Part shown: positions 18,875 to 26,957 of the stretch, piece after piece | How positions within the stretch are numbered: the stretch's first letter is position 1 | Layout: every line of letters begins with the position of its first letter | NCBI RefSeq assembly: GCF_034421375.1 | Contig: NZ_CP139779.1 | Coordinates: 868,001 to 932,000, forward strand | Direction: 5' to 3' | DNA: 64,000 nt | From: Microbacterium invictum | GTDB lineage: Bacteria; Actinomycetota; Actinomycetes; Actinomycetales; Microbacteriaceae | Program-made: the position numbers and the translations under genes | The notes under the pieces: model-generated | What the model saw: only the letters and a program-made list of their open reading frames with translations | What the model was told of the DNA's origin: nothing | The model's database searches: none

Positions 18875-18962
18875 CCGCGGCCCCGCCTTCCGTGCTGAAG
18901 AAGTTCTTGACACATCTTGACACGTCGCGCGGACGGTGCCATCGTCTTTGCAACGTGAGAAA

Positions 18963-18974
18963 TACAACGTTGTA
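18963..18974. promoter_or_regulatory. LacI-family operator, perfect palindrome
   Basis: TACAACGTTGTA is a perfect 12-bp palindrome and shares its core with the two sites at 17763-17799. It lies 89 bases upstream of the regulator start and about 92 bases before the CUT1 binding-protein gene, in position to repress both. Confidence 0.85.
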
Positions 18975-19066
18975 GAGCTCCAGCATCGAGGCCGTCATGC
19001 GGCGTCGTACGCCTGGAGCCGGTCGCGCACCGACGAAGAAGTCCCGCACAACCGAGAGGAACCCCT

Positions 19067-20428
19067 GTGAAGACCAAGCGAGTCCTCGCTGTCACAGCCA
19101 CGATCGCGCTCGCCGCCGGCCTTGCCGCCTGTTCGAACGACGGCGGTGACGGCGGCGGCGGTGGAGACGCCGGCGCCAGCAACTGCGAGAACACCATCCC
19201 CAAGCCCGACCTTCCCGTCGTGACGCTGTGGGCCTGGTATCCGAACATGGAGGACGTCGCCGACAACTTCAACGAGGCCAATGACGAGGTCCAGGTCTGC
19301 TGGACCAACGTCGGCGCCGGCGGACCGGCGTACGAGCGCATCCAGACCGGTGTCTCGGCGGGCAGCGGCCTCGCCGACGTCGTGATGGTCGAGGCCGACC
19401 GCATCCCGAGCTTCCAGGTGCAGGGCGCATTCGTCGACCTTCGCGATCTCGGCTACGAGGACGTGCAGGACAACTTCAGCGAGGGCGCCTGGCAGGATGT
19501 CTCGGTCGGTGAGGGCATCTACGGTGCCCCGATCGACGGTGGCCCGATGGGCATGATCTACCGCACCGACGTCTTCAGCGAATACGGGGTCACACCCCCC
19601 ACCACGTGGGAGGAGTTCGAGGCAGCCGCGCGCAGTGTCCGCGACGCCGGCGGACCCTACTTCGCGGACTTCGCGGCGAATCAGCCGGCGTTCGTCACGG
19701 CGCTGATGTACCAGACCGGGGCCGAGCCCTTCACCTACACCCCCGAGAACGAGGGTGAGATCTCGATCAACCTCGACGATCAGCGCATCAAGGACATGCT
19801 CGACTACTGGGCGAACCTCGTCTCGGAGGACCTCGTCGGCACCCAGGACCAGTTCACTCCCGAGTACATCTCCGGCGTGATCGGTGGCGACTACGCCACC
19901 TATCTTTCTGCTGCATGGGCGCCCGGCTACCTGCAGGGCGCGGGCGTCGGCGAGGGTGCCGACGCGGGCGTCTGGGCGACCGCGCCGATGCCGCAGTGGG
20001 ACCCGGAGAACCCGATCGCCATCAACTGGGGCGGATCGGCGTTCGCGGTGACGAGCCAGGCAAGCGATCCGGAGCTCGCCGCCCAGGTCGCGTTCGGGGT
20101 CTACGCCGACCAGGCCTCGCTCGACCAGGGCTGGCAAGAGCAGATCATCTTCCCCTTGAACGTCGATGTGCTCGATTCGCCGGAGTTCCAGGATTACGAG
20201 GTGCCGTTCTTCAGCGGCCAGCAGGCCAACCGGGACGTGTACGTTCCGGCGGCGAACGCCTACACCGGCATGGTCTATACGCCGATCGGGCAGTACTACT
20301 ACTCCGCGCTGACCGAGCAGCTCGCGGCCATCAATGATGGCTCCTCGACTGGCTCCGAGGCGGCCGATGCCCTTCAGGCCGACCTCGTGTCCTACGCCGA
20401 GGAGCAGGGATTCACCGTCGTCGATTGA
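19067..20428 (+). CDS. CUT1 oligosaccharide ABC transporter substrate-binding lipoprotein
   Basis: A 453-residue extracellular solute-binding protein of family 1. The signal ends at a lipobox LAAC, with Cys at about residue 22, followed by a Gly/Asp-rich linker. Motifs include VTLWAWYPNMEDVADNFN at the mature N-terminus and GVTPPTTWEEFEAAA, typical of maltose/oligosaccharide binders. Translation starts at a GTG behind GAGAGGA. It heads an operon of two permeases and an intracellular GH51 arabinofuranosidase, so it probably binds arabino- or arabinoxylo-oligosaccharides. Confidence 0.9.
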   Translation: MKTKRVLAVTATIALAAGLAACSNDGGDGGGGGDAGASNCENTIPKPDLPVVTLWAWYPNMEDVADNFNEANDEVQVCWTNVGAGGPAYERIQTGVSAGSGLADVVMVEADRIPSFQVQGAFVDLRDLGYEDVQDNFSEGAWQDVSVGEGIYGAPIDGGPMGMIYRTDVFSEYGVTPPTTWEEFEAAARSVRDAGGPYFADFAANQPAFVTALMYQTGAEPFTYTPENEGEISINLDDQRIKDMLDYWANLVSEDLVGTQDQFTPEYISGVIGGDYATYLSAAWAPGYLQGAGVGEGADAGVWATAPMPQWDPENPIAINWGGSAFAVTSQASDPELAAQVAFGVYADQASLDQGWQEQIIFPLNVDVLDSPEFQDYEVPFFSGQQANRDVYVPAANAYTGMVYTPIGQYYYSALTEQLAAINDGSSTGSEAADALQADLVSYAEEQGFTVVD

Positions 20429-20433
20429 GGTGA

Positions 20434-20475
20434 CGGTGGGGGTCGGACCGCGCTGGCGCGGTCCGACCCCCACCG
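20434..20475 (+). promoter_or_regulatory. 20-bp perfect intercistronic hairpin
   Basis: Positions 20434-20453 are the exact reverse complement of 20456-20475, leaving a two-base TG gap (in practice a four-base loop). It starts six bases after the binding-protein stop and ends before the permease ribosome-binding site. No T-run follows. A message-stabilising or partial-termination role is inferred from the same layout in other binding-protein operons. Confidence 0.85.
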
Positions 20476-20499
20476 CAGCCCTCGCACCGGAGGCCAATC

Positions 20500-21447
20500 A
20501 TGACCGTCACACTCGCAACACCGGAGCGCGAAAGCGCCACGCACAACAAGAAGGGACGTCGTCGCTCCCACGCTGCGCGTCAGAACCTGATCGGATGGCT
20601 CTTCATCGGGCCGTTCGCCCTCGTCTTCCTCGCCTTGCTCGTCCTTCCGATCGGGTTCGCGTTCTATCTGAGCCTGTTCCAGTCCTCGCTGATCGGCGGG
20701 GAACGCTTCGTGTTCTTCGACAACTACATCAAGGCGTTCACCGACCCCTCGTTCCTCAGCGGATCGTGGTTCGTCATCAGCTTCTCACTTGTGCTCATCC
20801 CGCTGCAGATGGCGGTATCGCTCGCCGTGGCGCTGATGCTCGACATCATGACGACGCGGTTCGCCCGCTTCTCGCGACTGATGATCTTCATGCCGTACGC
20901 GATTCCCACCGTCATCGGCGCGCTGATGTGGGGTTTCCTCTACAGCAGCAACTTCGGCCCTCTCGCCGAGATCTTCGGAATGTTCGGCGCCTCGGCCCCG
21001 AACTTCCTCAGCAGCAACCTGATCTTCTACGGCCTGCTCAACATCGTCACCTGGCAGTGGGCCGGCTATTACATGATCATCCTCTACGCCGCCCTCCAGG
21101 GGATCGACCCGACGCTGTACGAGGCCGCCCGTATCGACGGTGCGTCGCAGTGGCAGATGGTCCTGCGCATCAAGATCCCCCTGATCGCGCCGGCGCTTCT
21201 GCTGATCCTTGTCTTCGCCCTCATCGGCACACTGCAGTTCTTCAACGAGCCGAAGATCCTGCAACAACTGGCCGCCGGAGCCATCCCCAACGACTTCACG
21301 CCGAACATGTACGCGTACCAGCAGGCGTTCGCGCTGGCGAACGACAACTACGGCTCCGCGATCTCGTTCGCGCTGGGCGCGGTGGTCTTCATCTGCGTGT
21401 ACATCTTCTTGTTCGCTACCCGCAAGCGAGGGAGCTTCATCTCATGA
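20500..21447 (+). CDS. CUT1 ABC transporter permease (MalF-like)
   Basis: A 315-residue inner-membrane permease with six hydrophobic segments after a basic N-terminal tail. The cytoplasmic EAA loop is YEAARIDGASQWQMVLRIKIPLIAP, near residues 207-231, which is the docking site for the ATPase. Ribosome-binding site GGAGG precedes the ATG. The stop overlaps the next gene start (ATGA). It forms the heterodimeric channel with the following permease. Confidence 0.92.
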   Translation: MTVTLATPERESATHNKKGRRRSHAARQNLIGWLFIGPFALVFLALLVLPIGFAFYLSLFQSSLIGGERFVFFDNYIKAFTDPSFLSGSWFVISFSLVLIPLQMAVSLAVALMLDIMTTRFARFSRLMIFMPYAIPTVIGALMWGFLYSSNFGPLAEIFGMFGASAPNFLSSNLIFYGLLNIVTWQWAGYYMIILYAALQGIDPTLYEAARIDGASQWQMVLRIKIPLIAPALLLILVFALIGTLQFFNEPKILQQLAAGAIPNDFTPNMYAYQQAFALANDNYGSAISFALGAVVFICVYIFLFATRKRGSFIS

Positions 21448-22373
21448 GCGTCACTCCGGTGGAGCGCCCGAAGACGCGGCGCGCTTCGGGCAAGCTCGTC
21501 GAACGGCGATCGGACCCTCGACGTGTCGGCGGTCGCATCCCGCTCAACATCGTCCTCGCCCTCCTGATGATCTACTTCCTCATCCCGTTCTGGTGGCTCA
21601 TCGTCAACAGCTCGAAGGACGCCGCGAGCCTGTTCGGCGGCGGAAGTGCCCTGTGGTTCAGCGGCGACATCGACTACGTCCAGAACTTCACCGACCTCTT
21701 CACCTACGGCGGCGGCATCTACGCGCGGTGGCTGGGCAACTCCGCGCTGTATGCCATCGCCGGCGGACTCGGCGCCACGGCGCTCGCCGTGCTCGCCGGA
21801 TACGGCTTCGCGAAGTACAGCTTCGCGGGTCGCCGATTCGGCTTCGCCGTCATCTTGGGTGCCGTCATGGTGCCGACGACCGCCCTCGTCATCCCCACCT
21901 TCGTGCTGTTCGCCGAGGCGGGGCTCACCAACACCATCTGGGCGGTGATCCTGCCGACCCTGCTGAACCCGTTCGGCGTATATCTGATGTGCGTGTACGC
22001 GCGGGACGCGGTTCCCGATGAGCTCCTGGACGCTGCGCGCGTGGACGGAGCGGGCGAGTTCCGGACGTTCCTGACCGTCGCCCTCCCGCTCCTGCGCCCC
22101 GCCATGGTGACGGTGCTGCTGCTGTCGGTGGTCGCGTCGTGGAACAATTACTTCCTCCCGCTGGTGATGCTCTCGGACAACCGCCTGTTCCCGGTCACCG
22201 TCGGGATCGGCCTGTGGCAGTCGACCGCTTCGTCGTACGGCGCAGCGGGCGGGCAGACCCTCTGGAGCATCATCATCCTCGGCTCGCTCGTGTCCGTCAT
22301 CCCACTGATCATCGCGTTCCTCACCCTGCAGCGGTACTGGCGGGGCGGGCTCGCGATCGGAAGCCTGAAGTAG
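21444..22373 (+). CDS. CUT1 ABC transporter permease (MalG-like)
   Basis: A 309-residue permease with six membrane segments and the EAA loop LLDAARVDGAGEFRTFLTV near residue 195. The ATG at 21444 lies inside the stop codon region of the previous gene. No ATPase gene follows in this operon, which is common for actinobacterial CUT1 systems that use a shared MsmK/MsiK-type ATPase encoded elsewhere; that sharing is inference here. Confidence 0.92.
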   Translation: MSVTPVERPKTRRASGKLVERRSDPRRVGGRIPLNIVLALLMIYFLIPFWWLIVNSSKDAASLFGGGSALWFSGDIDYVQNFTDLFTYGGGIYARWLGNSALYAIAGGLGATALAVLAGYGFAKYSFAGRRFGFAVILGAVMVPTTALVIPTFVLFAEAGLTNTIWAVILPTLLNPFGVYLMCVYARDAVPDELLDAARVDGAGEFRTFLTVALPLLRPAMVTVLLLSVVASWNNYFLPLVMLSDNRLFPVTVGIGLWQSTASSYGAAGGQTLWSIIILGSLVSVIPLIIAFLTLQRYWRGGLAIGSLK

Positions 22374-22426
22374 TCCGTCGTCCCACCGCCCCATCCCGCT
22401 GAACCCGCCTTTCCCGAAAGAGGAGC

Positions 22427-23941
22427 ATGATCCGCGCACATCTCACCATCGACCCGCACTTCACGGTCGGTGCCATCAATCGTCGGCTGTTCGGCTCGTT
22501 CGTCGAGCACCTCGGCCGGTGCGTCTACGACGGGATCTACGAGCCGGGTCATCCCTCCGCCGACGAGGAGGGTTTCCGCACCGACGTCATCGAGCTGGTG
22601 CGAGAGCTGGGGGTGTCGGCCATCCGCTACCCCGGCGGGAACTTCGTCTCGGGGTACCGGTGGGAGGACGGTGTGGGTCCGCGCGCGGACCGGCCACGGC
22701 GACTTGACCTGGCGTGGCACTCGACCGAGACGAACGAGATCGGCCTCGATGAGTTCGCCTCGTGGACGGCGAAGGTCGACGGCGAGCTGATGTACGCGGT
22801 GAACCTCGGGACGAGGGGTGTGCTCGAGGCCCTGGACGTGCTCGAGTACGCCAACCTCCGCTCGGGCACCCGCCTGTCCGATCAGCGCGTCGCCAACGGT
22901 CATCCCGAACCCCACGACGTCCGCATGTGGTGCCTCGGCAACGAGATGGACGGCCCGTGGCAGCTCGGCTATAGCACGGCGGAGAACTATGCGCAGCTGG
23001 CCGCGACGACAGCGCGCGCGATGCGTCAGTTCGACCCCGACCTCGAACTCGTCGTGTGCGGCAGCTCGGGCGCCGGCATGCCCACCTTCGGCGAGTGGGA
23101 GCGCATCGTTCTGGAGCAGACCTACGAGAACGTCGACTACATCTCCTGTCACGCCTACTACGAGCCCGAGGGCGACGATCTCGCCAGCTTCCTCGCCTCG
23201 GGCGTCGACATGGACCGCTTCATCGAGGCGGTCGTGGCGACCGCCGACCACGTGAAGGCGCTCAAGCGCAGCGACAAGACGATCGACATCTCCTTCGACG
23301 AGTGGAACGTCTGGTACCAGTCCCGCTACAACGACGTCGACAAGATCACGGATGTCGCGGACTGGCCGGTCGCGCCGCGGCTGCTGGAGGACCGCTACTC
23401 AGTGCTCGACGCGGTCGTCTTCGGCAGCCTCATGATCTCGCTCCTCCGGCACGCCGACCGGGTGACCTCGGCGAGCCTCGCGCAGCTGGTGAACGTCATC
23501 GCGCCGATCATGACCGAGCCCGGCGGGCCCGCATGGCGGCAGACCACCTTTTACCCCTTCTCTCTCACCGCGCAACTCGCACGCGGGGTCGCTCTCGAGC
23601 TCAAGCTCGACAGCCCGACCCACGAGACCGCGAAGTTCGGCGCGGTACCGGTCGTCGATGCGGTCGCCACGCACGATCCCGACAGCGATGCCATCACGGT
23701 CTTCGCCGTCAACCGCAGCCTCACCGATGCCGTGACGCTCGACATCGATGCGGTGGCACTGGGTCGGGGCATCTCGTCAGCTCGGGCGACGTCGATCTTC
23801 GACGAGGACATCCACGCTGCGAACACTCTCGAGCACCCCGATCGGGTGACGCCGAAGAGCAACGCGTCGGTCGAGGTCGCAGACGGATCGATCAGCGTGA
23901 CGCTGCCGCCCTGTTCGTGGACGGTGCTCACCGCGGAGTGA
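22427..23941 (+). CDS. abfA: GH51 alpha-L-arabinofuranosidase
   Basis: A 504-residue cytoplasmic enzyme with no signal peptide, the usual GH51 length. A (beta/alpha)8 barrel carries the acid/base E173 in WCLGNEMDGPWQ and the nucleophile E292 in FDEWNVWYQ; the C-terminal beta domain starts near residue 380. NRRLFGSFVEHLGRCVYDGIYEP near residue 20 is a family signature. It removes terminal arabinofuranosyl units from imported oligosaccharides, releasing arabinose for the AraA pathway. AAGAGGAG supports the start, and it closes the CUT1 operon 53 bases after the last permease. Confidence 0.95.
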   Translation: MIRAHLTIDPHFTVGAINRRLFGSFVEHLGRCVYDGIYEPGHPSADEEGFRTDVIELVRELGVSAIRYPGGNFVSGYRWEDGVGPRADRPRRLDLAWHSTETNEIGLDEFASWTAKVDGELMYAVNLGTRGVLEALDVLEYANLRSGTRLSDQRVANGHPEPHDVRMWCLGNEMDGPWQLGYSTAENYAQLAATTARAMRQFDPDLELVVCGSSGAGMPTFGEWERIVLEQTYENVDYISCHAYYEPEGDDLASFLASGVDMDRFIEAVVATADHVKALKRSDKTIDISFDEWNVWYQSRYNDVDKITDVADWPVAPRLLEDRYSVLDAVVFGSLMISLLRHADRVTSASLAQLVNVIAPIMTEPGGPAWRQTTFYPFSLTAQLARGVALELKLDSPTHETAKFGAVPVVDAVATHDPDSDAITVFAVNRSLTDAVTLDIDAVALGRGISSARATSIFDEDIHAANTLEHPDRVTPKSNASVEVADGSISVTLPPCSWTVLTAE

Positions 23942-23954
23942 CGCGCGACGGTGC

Positions 23955-23971
23955 GTTCGCTCAGAGCGAAC
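23955..23971 (+). terminator. weak hairpin after the GH51 gene
   Basis: GTTCGCT and AGCGAAC form a seven-base-pair stem with a three-base CAG loop, 14 bases after the GH51 stop and 11 bases before the CIRCE element. There is no T-run, so terminator function is uncertain. Confidence 0.4.
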
Positions 23972-23981
23972 AGCCGCGGTA

Positions 23982-24008
23982 TTAGCACTCTCTATACCAG
24001 AGTGCTAA
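23982..24008. promoter_or_regulatory. CIRCE element (HrcA operator)
   Basis: TTAGCACTC, nine bases, GAGTGCTAA is an exact match to the CIRCE consensus bound by the heat-shock repressor HrcA. It lies 64 bases before the hsp20 start. Confidence 0.95.
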
Positions 24009-24017
24009 TCTGGACGT

Positions 24018-24040
24018 ACTTGAGCCAAGCTGACTCAAGT
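24018..24040. promoter_or_regulatory. HAIR element (HspR operator)
   Basis: ACTTGAGC, seven bases, ACTCAAGT matches the HAIR consensus CTTGAGT-N7-ACTCAAG with one mismatch and extends it by one pair on each side. It lies nine bases after the CIRCE element, between it and the hsp20 gene. Confidence 0.9.
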
Positions 24041-24071
24041 TCCGAATTTCGTCCAGTGAAGGAGACCGAAC

Positions 24072-24545
24072 ATGGCAACGTACGACCCGTTCCGTGACCT
24101 CGACCGTCTGGCGACGAGCTTCTTCGACGTGCGCCGCGGCCCGCGCCGTATGCCGATGGACCTCTACCGCGACGGCGACCACTACGTCCTCACCGCCGAC
24201 CTCCCGGGAATCGATCCGGGCTCGGTCGATGTCGACGTCGACGGTCAGCTGCTGACCATCCGCGCCGAGCGCACGCTCAGTGCCGGTGAAGGCGTGAAGT
24301 GGATCACCCGCGAGCGCGAGGCGGCGAGCTTCGTGCGGCAGCTGAACCTCGGTCAGGGGATCGACACCGACCGCATCTCGGCGAGCTACAGCAACGGGGT
24401 GCTGAGCGTCACCATCCCCGTCAGCGAGAAGGCCAAGCCCCGCAAGATCGAGGTCGCGACCGAGGAAGGCGCCCAGGTCCTCCAGGCGCACGAGACGGCC
24501 TCCGCGTCGCAGGCCGCCGACCACCCGCAGCCGGTCGAGCAGTAG
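24072..24545 (+). CDS. hsp20: Hsp20/alpha-crystallin small heat-shock protein
   Basis: A 157-residue chaperone that holds unfolding proteins without using ATP. The alpha-crystallin domain runs from about residue 30 to 125, with the DLPGIDPGSVDVDVDGQLLTIRAER strand pair and the NGVLSVTIP motif near residue 113. The C-terminal tail is short and polar (A/Q/H-rich) and lacks a clear I-X-I motif. GAAGGAG gives the start. Consecutive CIRCE and HAIR operators imply double repression by HrcA and HspR. Confidence 0.95.
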   Translation: MATYDPFRDLDRLATSFFDVRRGPRRMPMDLYRDGDHYVLTADLPGIDPGSVDVDVDGQLLTIRAERTLSAGEGVKWITREREAASFVRQLNLGQGIDTDRISASYSNGVLSVTIPVSEKAKPRKIEVATEEGAQVLQAHETASASQAADHPQPVEQ

Positions 24546-24575
24546 ACGCACCGCCCCGCGGAAGAACTCGCTCGC

Positions 24576-24610
24576 GGCACCCCCGTCGGGTCTCACCCGG
24601 CGGGGGTGCC
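24576..24610. terminator. bidirectional terminator between hsp20 and marR
   Basis: GGCACCCCCGTCGGG (24576-24590) and CCCGGCGGGGGTGCC (24596-24610) form a 15-bp stem with one G-T wobble and a TCTCA loop. It lies between converging genes, with the marR stop codon in the loop, so it can end both transcripts. Confidence 0.85.
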
Positions 24611-25036
24611 GGCCGTCCGGAGCTTGGTGGTGAGCTCTCGCAGCTGCGTGAGCTCGTCCTCGGTCAGTGCCGACATCCGGGCCGCGATGTGCGCGGCGTG
24701 CACGCGCGCCACCTCGCGGAACGCGCGCGCCCCCGCCTCGGTCGCCCGGACGAGGGAACCGCGCCCGTCATCGGGGTCGGGGCACTTCGTGACGTAGCCC
24801 CGCGCGACCATCCGATCCACCAGCCGCGACACAGAGGGCTGACTGACGAGCATAAAGCGCGTGATGTCGCGCAGCCGCGCCGTCATGCCGGGCGCGCGGG
24901 TCACCGTCAGCAGCACGTCGTACTCGCCCTGCTGCAGGGGCGCGTCGGTGAAGTCGCGGCCGAGATCGGCGAACAGCTCGTGCTGCGCACGAAAAAGGCT
25001 TTCCCACGCCTCGACGGCCAGGCGACGATCGTTCAC
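24593..25036 (-). CDS. MarR-family transcriptional regulator
   Basis: A 147-residue winged-helix regulator. Recognition region RDITRFMLVSQPSVSRLVDRMVARGYV is near residues 56-82 and the wing DPDDGRGSLVRATEAG follows, as in MarR proteins. A TACCCT -10 six bases before the GTG start suggests a leaderless message. The divergent neighbour is a DUF2207 gene 48 bases away, which may be a target, but no convincing palindrome is visible in that short gap. Confidence 0.88.
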   Translation of the reverse strand: MNDRRLAVEAWESLFRAQHELFADLGRDFTDAPLQQGEYDVLLTVTRAPGMTARLRDITRFMLVSQPSVSRLVDRMVARGYVTKCPDPDDGRGSLVRATEAGARAFREVARVHAAHIAARMSALTEDELTQLRELTTKLRTAGTPAG

Positions 25037-25084
25037 GGGCCCAGGGTATCCGGTGCCGGCGACGCCGACATCTAGGCTGAGCGC

Positions 25085-26875
25085 ATGCCGCGAACGCGTC
25101 GGGCCACCGTCCTCGTGCTGACCGCCCTCCTCGGGATGGTCGGTCTCGCCGGTCTTGTGGTCCCGGCCCCACCCGCCTCGGCGTCGGGCGATGTCGACGA
25201 CTTCGTCTTCGAGAGCATGGATGCCGAGTTCACCCTCGGACGCGAGGACGACGACACCAGCACGCTCCGCGTCGTCGAGACCTTCGTCGCCGTCTTCCCC
25301 GAGAACCAGAACCGGGGCCTTCGTCGCGAGATCCCCGCCGAGTACAACGGCCAGCCGACCTTCCCCGAGCTGGTGTCGGTCACCGACGACGCGGGGAATG
25401 CGCGGCCCGCCGAGGTCGAGACCGACGGCGATGTCATGGTGGTCACCTCGCGCGCCGACGACTTCCTCTCCGGCCGACAGATCTTCGTCTTCACCTACAC
25501 TCTCCGCAACGTCACCGATTCGTTCGCCGACACCAGCGACGAGTTCTACTGGGACGTCAACGGCAACGGCTGGCAGCAGCCCTTCGGCGAGGTGACGGCC
25601 ACCCTGGTGGTTCCCCCCGAGCTCGCCGACGCGCTGACCGGCGCCGAAGCCTGCTACGTCGGACAGTTCGGCGACGTGGGCACGTGTCCCATCGATGCCG
25701 CCGACGCGCCCGCGGGCGCCGTCATCACGGCGGGATCACAGGATCTCGCCCCGGGGGAGACGCTCACGATGGCGGTGGGATTCGAGACCGGCACCTTCGC
25801 CCGTTTCGACGGCTCGTACCTGGCATCGGGGTGGGGCTGGGCGCAGGGGGCTGCCGGCATCGCCGGCCTCGGCATGCTCGGGGCGGCGATCGTCGTCCAT
25901 CGCCGGTCGCTGCGCAACGCCCCGGGTCGGCCGACGATCATCGCGGAGTTCACCCCGCCGCCCGGCATCGACGCCCTGGAGAGCGCGCTGCTGCTGGGCA
26001 AGACGGCGAAGGCGATCCCGGCCGAGGTGCTCGAGCAGGCGGTGGTCGGCAGCATCCGGATCCTCGAGGGCGAGAAGCGCTGGTTCGGCGGTGCGAAGCT
26101 CCAGGCCGAGCTCATCGACGCCGATCGCGCCGACCGCGATGGACGGATGCTGCTGGAGGGCCTCTTCGACGAGGAGCTCCGTCCCGGCGAGGTCTACGAG
26201 TTCGGCGGCAACGACACCCACTTCTCCCGCACGGCGCAGAAGATCCTCGCCGCGGGGCGCGCGGAGCTGAAGAACCGCGGTCTGTACCGCGCGATTCCGG
26301 TGCGGGTGCGTGCCTGGCCGATCGCCGGTGCCCTCGTCGTCGGGGTGCTCATCGTCCTGTTCGGCGTGTTCGCGCTGGCGGGCTCGGTCGATCCGCTGGT
26401 GCCGATCCTCGGCATCGTGCTCGGCGCGGGCCTGACGGTCGTGACGGTCGCGGTGCTCTCCGCCCGGCCGCTGAGCGCCGAGGGCGCGGAAGTGCGCGAC
26501 CACCTGCAGGGGTTGAAGGTGTTCATCGAGTGGGCCGAGGCTGACCGCATCCGGATGCTGCAGTCGCCGGCCGGTGCCGAACGCCGGCCGATCGACATCG
26601 GAGACCCTCGGGAGATGCTCCATCTCTACGAGCGGCTGCTGCCCTACGCGGTGGTGTTCGGGCAGGAGAAGGAGTGGGCCCAGCACCTCGCGGTCTACTA
26701 CGGCGACGACACTCCGGGCTGGTACATCGGCACGTCGGGGTTCAATGCCGCGGCCTTCTCGGCGGGGATCGGCAGCCTGTCCGCCACGGCGGCGTCCTCG
26801 TCGAGCTCCGGAGGCTCGAGCGGCGGCGGCTCGGCGGGGGGCGGGGGCGGCGGGGGCGGGGGAGGCGGAGTCTGA
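25085..26875 (+). CDS. DUF2207 domain membrane protein
   Basis: A 596-residue envelope protein. A signal peptide (to about residue 34) is followed by a large extracytoplasmic DUF2207 domain with RREIPAEYNGQ near residue 79. A single membrane span follows near 256-275 (GWAQGAAGIAGLGMLGAAIVV), then a soluble segment, a hairpin of two spans near 410-455, and a soluble part. It ends in a Ser/Gly tail with eleven consecutive Gly, a feature seen in many DUF2207 proteins. Function is unknown. TAGGCT six bases before the ATG indicates leaderless transcription. Confidence 0.85.
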   Translation: MPRTRRATVLVLTALLGMVGLAGLVVPAPPASASGDVDDFVFESMDAEFTLGREDDDTSTLRVVETFVAVFPENQNRGLRREIPAEYNGQPTFPELVSVTDDAGNARPAEVETDGDVMVVTSRADDFLSGRQIFVFTYTLRNVTDSFADTSDEFYWDVNGNGWQQPFGEVTATLVVPPELADALTGAEACYVGQFGDVGTCPIDAADAPAGAVITAGSQDLAPGETLTMAVGFETGTFARFDGSYLASGWGWAQGAAGIAGLGMLGAAIVVHRRSLRNAPGRPTIIAEFTPPPGIDALESALLLGKTAKAIPAEVLEQAVVGSIRILEGEKRWFGGAKLQAELIDADRADRDGRMLLEGLFDEELRPGEVYEFGGNDTHFSRTAQKILAAGRAELKNRGLYRAIPVRVRAWPIAGALVVGVLIVLFGVFALAGSVDPLVPILGIVLGAGLTVVTVAVLSARPLSAEGAEVRDHLQGLKVFIEWAEADRIRMLQSPAGAERRPIDIGDPREMLHLYERLLPYAVVFGQEKEWAQHLAVYYGDDTPGWYIGTSGFNAAAFSAGIGSLSATAASSSSSGGSSGGGSAGGGGGGGGGGGV

Positions 26876-26957
26876 CCCGACGCCGCGTCGGCCTACCCGA
26901 TCGCGCGGAAAAGCGGAACCCCTCCCGCTTCTCACGCGGGGCGGGCACGGTGGAGTC

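Noticed and set aside
26905..26945. Hairpin with AAGCGG and CCGCTT after the DUF2207 gene as a terminator
   Set aside because: The stem is only six base pairs with an eight-base loop and no T-run, so I could not separate it from chance.
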